This document shows, piece by piece, positions 8,181-13,522 of a stretch of DNA of 14,914 nucleotides. The notes beneath the pieces were generated by a model. The model saw nothing but the letters and a program-made list of their open reading frames with translations. It made no database searches and had not been told where the DNA came from. This DNA is from Prolixibacteraceae bacterium (lineage in GTDB: Bacteria; Bacteroidota; Bacteroidia; Bacteroidales; Prolixibacteraceae), in the NCBI GenBank assembly GCA_027451165.1, contig DAIDJX010000054.1, positions 1 through 14,914 of the forward strand, written 5' to 3'. Both the position numbers and the translations under genes were made by a program. How positions within the stretch are numbered: position 1 is the stretch's first letter; every line of letters starts with the position of its first letter.

Positions 8181-9671
8181 TTATTCCCTGTTGATTTTAG
8201 GGATTTCCCTGAACATGTTCCTTCCTGCCGGTGAGAATTCATCGGAGGCGACAAATGCTTTCAGGTTGGGGCCTTTGGGGATTGAAACGCTTTTGGTCCC
8301 TTTCATGTGGTCAAGACATGCTTTCAGCAAGGCTTCATTGGGATCGCCAAAAGGTAATAATTCAGCGGCATATTCCCTGGCGCTGATATCCGGAACAAGA
8401 CCATTGACATAATCGCTCACATTCTGGGAATTGGAGTTCTTAAAGGTAATGGGCTGCATGGCAAAGGAATGATTGGGATTCACATTCCCGTTGTTGTCGA
8501 TCCAGTCCTTGATGGTGAATGAACCGGCATATTTTCCATATGAATTGGAGCCCACCTGAATGACATTCATGTAAGGATCAAGCCCGCATATCACCATTTC
8601 GCTGGCTGAAGCGGTTTCCGAAGTGGCAATAATATATACCTGTGTCAGTCCCAGGGAATTGATGGGCGTTTCCGGTGTTTTTGACGTCTTGGCAATAGAA
8701 GAGGTAAAAAAGTCGCTCAGGTAATCAGCACCGTATTTAGAGGTATAATAATTTTGCCAGTAAGCATTCATCTGCATTTTGGAGAAGACTTTTTTAGGGT
8801 CTGTCGAATAGATCATACTGGCCAGATAACTGGCTGTTTGTGTCAGACCACCGCCATTGTAACGCAGGTCAAGGATCAACTTCTGAATACCGGCATTTTT
8901 AAATTTTCCGAAGACTTTATTGAGTTCGATGTCATAGGAGGAATTGATCAGGCTGTCGTAAGCGCCAATAAAACCGTTATACACCAGGTAGCCTACCTTG
9001 GTGTTGTTCACTGTAAAAACAGTATTCAGGTGGATTGGATTTTCCTGTAGCAAGACAGCCGTCATGGTCACCGATTTGCCGTTGGGAACAGGCGTATTTC
9101 CGGTGAAGGTGGCCATTCCCATGGTGTAGGTTTTCTTGGTGTACAAAAGGGTTTGGTAATTGGTCAAGGTCATGTTTTCGCCGTTTATCGTCAGGAAGAT
9201 ATCACCGCGCTTCAACCCGGCCTTGGCTGCCGGTGAATTTTTGTACACATAACGGATCACCCCGACCAGGTTTCTGTTGGTTTCACTGATGTAATACAGC
9301 ATGAAATCCATTCCCATACTTTCGGAAATCCCGGCAATCCAGTTTTCAATTTCTTTTGAATCATCCACGATAAAAGACCATTTGTCAATTGTACCATACT
9401 GATACAGTAAGTCATAAAAAAGGTCTTCCGGGTCTGTGTATTTATTCAGAAAAGAATTCAGACTATCTTTGTTATCGTACTTTGAATTGTGGAAAGCAGT
9501 GATCTGGTCTTCCCAAAGGTAATAGGAGGAAAGGCCGTTAAAAACAAATTTCAGGGCATCGGAAGCTTCCTTCGGCGGTTCAGGTTCCGGCTCCGGATCA
9601 TCTTTTTTACATCCGACATAGAGGGTTCCAAAGAGGAAAGCAAAAAGGGCAAATAATAATAACTTTCTCAT
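8181..9671 (-). CDS. S41 family C-terminal-processing-like protease, lipoprotein with PDZ domain
   Basis: 496 residues. The signal peptide ends in LYVGC, with Cys21 as the lipidation site, followed by KKDDPEPEPEPP, an acidic, Pro-rich tether usual for Bacteroidota lipoproteins. Residues about 135-175 form a PDZ domain (VGVIRYVYKNSPAAKAGLK then RGDIFLTING). The S41 core follows: VGYLVYNGF, LILDLRYNGGG (265-275), then the serine-lysine dyad, Ser355 in TSETASASEM and Lys380 in SYGKYAGS. The 25-residue gap between Ser and Lys equals that of Prc/Tsp (Ser452/Lys477). It probably degrades or trims periplasmic or surface proteins; the substrate is unknown. It lies 59 bases downstream of the PgpH-type gene on the same strand but has its own promoter-like box. 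Confidence 0.92.
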   Translation of the reverse strand: MRKLLLFALFAFLFGTLYVGCKKDDPEPEPEPPKEASDALKFVFNGLSSYYLWEDQITAFHNSKYDNKDSLNSFLNKYTDPEDLFYDLLYQYGTIDKWSFIVDDSKEIENWIAGISESMGMDFMLYYISETNRNLVGVIRYVYKNSPAAKAGLKRGDIFLTINGENMTLTNYQTLLYTKKTYTMGMATFTGNTPVPNGKSVTMTAVLLQENPIHLNTVFTVNNTKVGYLVYNGFIGAYDSLINSSYDIELNKVFGKFKNAGIQKLILDLRYNGGGLTQTASYLASMIYSTDPKKVFSKMQMNAYWQNYYTSKYGADYLSDFFTSSIAKTSKTPETPINSLGLTQVYIIATSETASASEMVICGLDPYMNVIQVGSNSYGKYAGSFTIKDWIDNNGNVNPNHSFAMQPITFKNSNSQNVSDYVNGLVPDISAREYAAELLPFGDPNEALLKACLDHMKGTKSVSIPKGPNLKAFVASDEFSPAGRNMFREIPKINRE

Positions 9672-9691
9672 GCTATTCTGAATTCAGTCTG

Positions 9692-9719
9692 CAAAAATAA
9701 ACAGTTTTCCGGGTTCAAA
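9692..9719 (-). promoter_or_regulatory. Probable promoter of the S41 protease gene
   Basis: On the minus strand TTTG (9719-9716), 16 bases, then TATTTTTG (9699-9692), matching the Bacteroidota -7 box with a slightly short spacer. It sits in the 59-base gap after the PgpH-type stop and about 20 bases upstream of the ATG at 9671, so the protease can be expressed independently. Confidence 0.5.
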
Positions 9720-9730
9720 GTTCATTTTTT

Positions 9731-11809
9731 TTATTTCTTCACTTCCGATGGGTATTCAATCCGGATGTGATAAAGGTTAACCAGTTTCTTCAACAATATT
9801 TCCCTGATTTTATCGATATCGGCAAACGTCAGATCTGAATTGTCCAGCTGACGGTCCTTGATTTTCTGATCAATCATAGTATCGATCAGAATTTTTATGT
9901 TGTCGTAGGTTTTCTCTTTCATACTGCGGGAAGCAGCTTCTATGCCATCGATCAGCATGACTATAGTGGCTTCTCTGGAGTGGGGCAGGGGCCCGGGGTA
10001 ATTGAAATCTGCATCTCTGGAAAGCTCACCGGGATTTTCCTGCTGATGTTTGAGGTAGAAATATTTGGCTTTGCCGGTTCCATGGTGGGTCGCAATGAAT
10101 TCCACGATGCTTTCGGGCAGTTTATATTTCCGGGCGGTTTTGATACCCTTTCTCACATGGTCAATGATGATCTCTGCACTTTTAATGTAGGGAATCTTGT
10201 CATGGGGGTTGGCCATGCCGGTCTCCTGGTTTTCAATGAAAAAGTGGGGGCTGACTGTTTTCCCGATGTCATGGTACAGTGCACCTGCCCTGACCAGGAA
10301 AGGGTTACCTCCGATTTTTTGGACCACATCCTCTGCCAGTGAAGCGATCTGCATGGAGTGCTGAAAAGTGCCCGGCGCTTCTTCGGCCAGTTTGCGCAAC
10401 AAGGGCTGATTGGTATTTGAAAGTTCAATCAGGGTGAGGTCAGATACCAATCCAAATAATTTTTCAAAAATGTAGATCAGCGGGTAAACCAACAGGATCA
10501 GCAGGCTGCTCCATCCGAACCAGCGGAGCATCCTGATGTTGAAGTTCGCCAGGGTCCCATCCTGAATCAGGGTGACCGCCATAAACAGCACCCCGTAAGT
10601 CAGTGCGACCAGTACCGAGGCAATGACTACATGCCCCCGGCGGTGCATGGTTTTCAGGCTGAGAATCGCCACCATCCCTGCTGAAAGTTCCAGTAACACA
10701 TATTCATAGTTGTTTGGTGCATAAAACCCAATCAGCAACGTGGTGACAATCAGGGTAAAGATCGCTGTTCTGGCATCATAAAAGGTTATAATCACCACCG
10801 GAAGGATGGTCAATGGAAAGAAATAAATATGAAGTCCGGGATAGCTGTTGATAACCATCGCCAGCGAAACTATCAGTGTAATGAAGAACAACAGAAAAAT
10901 GATTTTCCTGATATCCCGTTGAAAATTGCTGTACACAAAAATATAGGTAAACAGCAAGCTAAGCATCACTGAAATCAGGAGCCCTTTTCCAAGGGCGACA
11001 AATTGACGGTTGAGGCCTTCCCCCTTCCTTTTCTCAAAGGAACGTTTCAGGGATTCCAATATCTGGAACCTCCCTTCGTCAACGATTTCCCCCTGCAGAA
11101 TAATCCTTTCCCCGGCCTGTACCATTCCTGTGGCAGTGGCAATGGCAGCCTCCATGTTTTTAAGCTCATTCTTGTTGTAAAGTTCATCAAAGCGGAGATT
11201 ACTAACGATGTAAATCGCCGGATCTATCACACCCAACTGCGATGAAATCCCTGAAAACCGGTCGATGTTTTGTTTCAGTTTTTCCGAAAAGGCATTGAAT
11301 GCCGTTTTTTCAGAGTAAAGTAAGGAAACCGGCACTTTTTTCACCGTGTTCCCTGTTACTTTGGAAATTTCTGTTTTGCCTTTCAGGATATCTATCGACT
11401 GGGGGGATGATGCTAAAATGCCCAGGTGGTAGTATTTTTCCAATTCATTTGTTAATATCTCGATGACTTGTGCCTTACCGGTATAAGCTGAAGGTATTAT
11501 CTCTTCAAGTTTTGCTTTAAGCTCCTGCATCTTACGCTGACCGACGGCCGTGTCGATGGTGAAATAAGGTGCAAAGCCATCCATCAGGATTTTTCTTTCC
11601 TTCTCAATCTCCTGATCTGATTTCAATATGGCAAAATCAAAGGGAGCTACCAGGTTCTGATGCCGCCAGGGGGCGCCTTTCAGGTATTCATACTTGAACC
11701 GCGGCTCCGATGGCAATACAAAGAAAAGAAGCAGCGCTGCAATTACAAATGCAGCAACGCTGAAAATGATTCTGGACCAGACTGTTACCTTTTGCTGAAA
11801 AGTTTTCAT
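9731..11809 (-). CDS. pgpH: 7TM-HD membrane phosphohydrolase, PgpH type (likely c-di-AMP phosphodiesterase)
   Basis: 692 residues with the PgpH layout. One transmembrane helix (about 11-32) is followed by a large extracytoplasmic 7TMR-HDED domain (about 35-265). Then come roughly seven hydrophobic helices (about 268-460) and a cytoplasmic HD domain. HD metal and catalytic residues are visible: His484 in GTFQHSMQIA, His513-Asp514 in GALYHDIGK, then FIATHHGTGK and the distal Asp in MLIDGIEAASRS. In Listeria monocytogenes PgpH cleaves c-di-AMP to pApA; the same reaction is the best guess here, affecting osmolyte and wall balance. No exact TAnnTTTG box precedes it; the nearest is TTATTTTG on the minus strand (11849-11842), one mismatch off. 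It is divergent from the NlpC/P60 gene. Confidence 0.9.
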   Translation of the reverse strand: MKTFQQKVTVWSRIIFSVAAFVIAALLLFFVLPSEPRFKYEYLKGAPWRHQNLVAPFDFAILKSDQEIEKERKILMDGFAPYFTIDTAVGQRKMQELKAKLEEIIPSAYTGKAQVIEILTNELEKYYHLGILASSPQSIDILKGKTEISKVTGNTVKKVPVSLLYSEKTAFNAFSEKLKQNIDRFSGISSQLGVIDPAIYIVSNLRFDELYNKNELKNMEAAIATATGMVQAGERIILQGEIVDEGRFQILESLKRSFEKRKGEGLNRQFVALGKGLLISVMLSLLFTYIFVYSNFQRDIRKIIFLLFFITLIVSLAMVINSYPGLHIYFFPLTILPVVIITFYDARTAIFTLIVTTLLIGFYAPNNYEYVLLELSAGMVAILSLKTMHRRGHVVIASVLVALTYGVLFMAVTLIQDGTLANFNIRMLRWFGWSSLLILLVYPLIYIFEKLFGLVSDLTLIELSNTNQPLLRKLAEEAPGTFQHSMQIASLAEDVVQKIGGNPFLVRAGALYHDIGKTVSPHFFIENQETGMANPHDKIPYIKSAEIIIDHVRKGIKTARKYKLPESIVEFIATHHGTGKAKYFYLKHQQENPGELSRDADFNYPGPLPHSREATIVMLIDGIEAASRSMKEKTYDNIKILIDTMIDQKIKDRQLDNSDLTFADIDKIREILLKKLVNLYHIRIEYPSEVKK

Positions 11810-11861
11810 AATTTTCAGGTGAGCATTCGAATTACATCCTTCAAAATAATACAGGAAGTCC

Positions 11862-11869
11862 TATATTTG
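11862..11869 (+). promoter_or_regulatory. Possible -7 box upstream of the NlpC/P60 gene
   Basis: TATATTTG matches the Bacteroidota -7 consensus in the correct orientation, but no TTG is found 17-23 bases upstream and the leader to the ATG at 12014 would be about 140 bases. The 204-base divergent gap also holds a 14-base palindrome. No gene is seen in the gap. Confidence 0.35.
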
Positions 11870-11950
11870 ATTTCCTAAAATAGTGTTTTTTCATGATATG
11901 AGCATGTTCAATGTAACTTATATCTAAATGAATATTTATTACATGCGACA

Positions 11951-11964
11951 CCGATAGCTATCGG
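11951..11964. repeat. 14-base perfect palindrome CCGATAGCTATCGG
   Basis: Each half CCGATAG/CTATCGG is an exact reverse complement with no spacer, 50 bases upstream of the NlpC/P60 ATG at 12014. It could be an operator, an RNA hairpin in the leader, or a dispersed genome word. No T-run follows, so it is not a terminator. Confidence 0.6.
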
Positions 11965-12013
11965 GGCCATGCGTTTTCAGTTATTTTTTTTGAAAACTAT
12001 CTTATTTAAACAC

Positions 12014-12796
12014 ATGAATTACGGTATTTACGGATTAAGTATGATTCCTGTCAGAAGGGAACCCTCTGAAAAAAGCGAGATGGTTACCCAGATTCTCTTT
12101 GGCGAACATTTTGAAATAATAACCTATTTACCTGGATGGCTGCAAGTTAAATTGGAATTTGATGGGTATGAAGGCTGGATTGACCAAAAGATGGCGACGC
12201 TGGTAAATCCCCGCATATATGAAAAACTGCGGAAAAAAAGTTATGCCGTTACCACTGACATTTTCACGCTGACCCCGGTGGGAAAGGAGCAGCACCTGAT
12301 GCTCGTTGCCGGAAGTACCCTGCCCTTGTGGAGGCCCAACCTCAGAGAGTTTACACTGAATGAGGAAACAATGGTCATGAAAGGCAATGTGAGTTTCCGC
12401 AAACACAAAAATATCAGGCAGTTTATGATTGCACAGGCTATGAAGTATTTCAATGCCCCATACCTTTGGGGTGGGCGTACTCCTTTTGGCATAGACTGCA
12501 GCGGTTTTACCCAGATCATATACAAAACTGCCGGGATCCCTATTCCCAGGGAAGCTGCCCAGCAGGTTCGTTTGGGGACACACCTGAGTTTTGTGGAAGA
12601 AACCCTGCCAGGAGATCTGGCATTCTTCGATGATGACGACGGAAAGATCACCCATGTCGGGATGTTGTGGGAGAAAAACAAGATCATCCACGCCTCCGGA
12701 AAAGTACGGATCGACAATGTAGATCAATTCGGAATTTTTAACATCGATACCAAACGCTACACACATCATTTGAGAGTAATGAAAAGAATTCTATAG
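12014..12796 (+). CDS. SH3-domain NlpC/P60 (C40) cysteine peptidase, probable cell-wall peptide hydrolase
   Basis: 260 residues. Residues 1-60 (MNYGIYGLSMIPVRREPSEK, then EGWIDQKM) form a bacterial SH3-like domain, and a second SH3-like segment spans about 75-130. The NlpC/P60 domain covers about 135-258. Catalytic Cys162 is in GIDCSGF, His214 in ITHVGML and the third polar residue His226 in IIHASG. Family members cut D-Glu-diaminopimelate bonds in peptidoglycan peptides or recycle muropeptides. There is no signal peptide from this start, so it may act on recycled peptides in the cytoplasm. An ATG at 11969 is in frame, but its extra 15 residues (RFQLFFLKTILFK region) are not family-like and a stop-free palindromic leader precedes it; I chose 12014 because family members start at M-x-Y-G. 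A microprotein gene follows after 2 bases. Confidence 0.9.
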   Translation: MNYGIYGLSMIPVRREPSEKSEMVTQILFGEHFEIITYLPGWLQVKLEFDGYEGWIDQKMATLVNPRIYEKLRKKSYAVTTDIFTLTPVGKEQHLMLVAGSTLPLWRPNLREFTLNEETMVMKGNVSFRKHKNIRQFMIAQAMKYFNAPYLWGGRTPFGIDCSGFTQIIYKTAGIPIPREAAQQVRLGTHLSFVEETLPGDLAFFDDDDGKITHVGMLWEKNKIIHASGKVRIDNVDQFGIFNIDTKRYTHHLRVMKRIL

Positions 12797-12798
12797 TG

Positions 12799-12894
12799 AT
12801 GGAAAGTACGGAAGTCTTAATTTATTTTCTGATCATTGCTGCCGGGGCATGGCTGGTCATCCGGTATTGGAAAACGGGTAGGAAGGATGAATAA
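12799..12894 (+). CDS. 31-residue single-transmembrane microprotein (hypothetical)
   Basis: ATG at 12799 to TAA at 12892-12894, starting 2 bases after the NlpC/P60 TAG, so translation could be coupled. The product has an acidic N terminus (MESTEV), a hydrophobic helix LIYFLIIAAGAWLVI (residues 7-21) and a basic, polar tail (RYWKTGRKDE). By the positive-inside rule the C terminus would face the cytoplasm. I recognise no family. The sharp charge asymmetry, the length of the helix and the tight spacing argue for a real gene, but at 31 codons chance cannot be excluded. The 31-base repeat element begins within a base or two of its stop codon. Confidence 0.5.
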   Translation: MESTEVLIYFLIIAAGAWLVIRYWKTGRKDE

Positions 12895-12895
12895 T

Positions 12896-12976
12896 TTCGG
12901 ATTTCGGATTTACGATTTCGGATTTACCTGCGGTCTCAACTCCTTTAAATCCGAAATCGTAAATCCGAAATCCGAA
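12896..12976. repeat. Perfect 31-base inverted repeat on a 7-base period (long hairpin)
   Basis: The left arm (12896-12926) and right arm (12946-12976) are exact reverse complements with a 19-base loop (12927-12945). On the plus strand the left arm reads as heptamers ATTTCGG, ATTTACG, ATTTCGG, and the right arm as CCGAAAT, CGTAAAT, CCGAAAT. The hairpin lies between the microprotein and Nudix genes. It has no T-run, so it is not a classical terminator, but it could stall polymerase or protect RNA 3' ends. Confidence 0.92.
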
Positions 12977-12982
12977 TTTAAC

Positions 12983-12990
12983 TATATTTG
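12983..12990 (+). promoter_or_regulatory. Probable -7 box of the Nudix gene
   Basis: TATATTTG matches TAnnTTTG and ends only 6 bases before the ATG at 12997. No TTG stands 17-23 bases upstream, where the right arm of the inverted repeat lies. Transcription would begin at or within a few bases of the start codon. Confidence 0.5.
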
Positions 12991-12996
12991 GAAAAT

Positions 12997-13422
12997 ATGT
13001 CATTCATGTATAAATATCCCCGCCCGGCCCTGACCGTCGATGCGCTGATACTTGCCGGGAAACCCGGAGAAAATCAACTTTTACTTATCAGGCGTGCGAA
13101 GGAGCCTTTTCAGGGCAAATGGGCCCTGCCCGGCGGATTTGTGGATATGGATGAAACCCTTGAGACAGCTTGTCTGCGGGAATTGTACGAAGAGACCGGT
13201 TTATGTCTTCAGCAGGTTCAACAGTTCAGGGTTTTTGATGCGATTGACCGTGATCCCCGTGACAGGACGTTGTCAGTGGTTTTTTACGGGGTATTGGATA
13301 CTCCGGCAGCAGTAAAGGGGAGCGATGATGCATCCGAAGCCTGCTGGTTTCCGCTGGGAGAACTTCCGGAGCTGGCGTTTGATCATAGAGAAATCATCCG
13401 GGATTTTCTGGCTGACCGGTGA
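12997..13422 (+). CDS. Nudix hydrolase (ADP-ribose pyrophosphatase-like)
   Basis: 141 residues from ATG 12997; an ATG at 13006 (MYKYPRPALTVD) is equally plausible, and a TTG at 12988 less so because it overlaps the promoter box. The Nudix box is perfect: G-x5-E-x7-REL-x-EE-x-G-L, from GGFVDMDE through RELYEETGL, which binds Mg2+ and splits a nucleoside diphosphate linked to another group. The YPRPALTVDALI opening and short length suit the COG1051 ADP-ribose pyrophosphatase type; a sanitising role on oxidised nucleotides is an alternative. The stop codon TGA is part of the heptamer array that follows, and copies of a 31-base repeat flank the gene on both sides. It converges on malQ. Confidence 0.92.
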   Translation: MSFMYKYPRPALTVDALILAGKPGENQLLLIRRAKEPFQGKWALPGGFVDMDETLETACLRELYEETGLCLQQVQQFRVFDAIDRDPRDRTLSVVFYGVLDTPAAVKGSDDASEACWFPLGELPELAFDHREIIRDFLADR

Positions 13423-13468
13423 CCGGTGACCGGTAATCGGTGATCGGTAATCGGTGATCGGTAATCGG
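13413..13468 (+). repeat. Tandem array of eight 7-base units
   Basis: Units in order: TGACCGG three times (13413-13433), then TAATCGG, TGATCGG, TAATCGG, TGATCGG, TAATCGG (13434-13468). The first unit lies within the last codons of the Nudix gene and the second provides its TGA stop (13420-13422). Losing or gaining whole units would leave the protein unchanged, since the next unit also begins TGA. Confidence 0.95.
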
Positions 13469-13471
13469 TAG

Positions 13472-13502
13472 TAAATCCGAAATCGTAAATCCGAAATCCG
13501 AA
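13472..13502 (-). repeat. Third copy of the 31-base element, downstream of the Nudix gene
   Basis: Identical over 31 bases to the right arm at 12946-12976 and an exact reverse complement of the left arm at 12896-12926. Relative to the left arm the match extends to 35 bases (12893-12927 against 13471-13505), so the outer copies bracket the Nudix gene as inverted repeats. It fills the gap before malQ together with the heptamer array; no T-run terminator is present for either convergent gene. Confidence 0.93.
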
Positions 13503-13522
13503 ATTTTCCCGTCTCCCTTTTT

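Noticed and set aside
8199..8210. AGGGA-TT-TCCCT dyad as a terminator for the thioredoxin-like gene
   Set aside because: It lies inside the S41 coding region, has a 2-base loop and no T-run on either strand.
11969..12013. Upstream ATG for the NlpC/P60 protein
   Set aside because: It adds a 15-residue segment unlike family N termini and too short and basic in the wrong place to be a convincing signal peptide.
12128..12769. A 213-codon open frame on the minus strand opposite the NlpC/P60 gene
   Set aside because: Antisense to a clear C40 peptidase, no domain-like pattern and no promoter box.
12893..13505. CRISPR-like array
   Set aside because: Only three copies in mixed orientation, irregular spacing with a gene between, internal heptamer structure and no cas genes.
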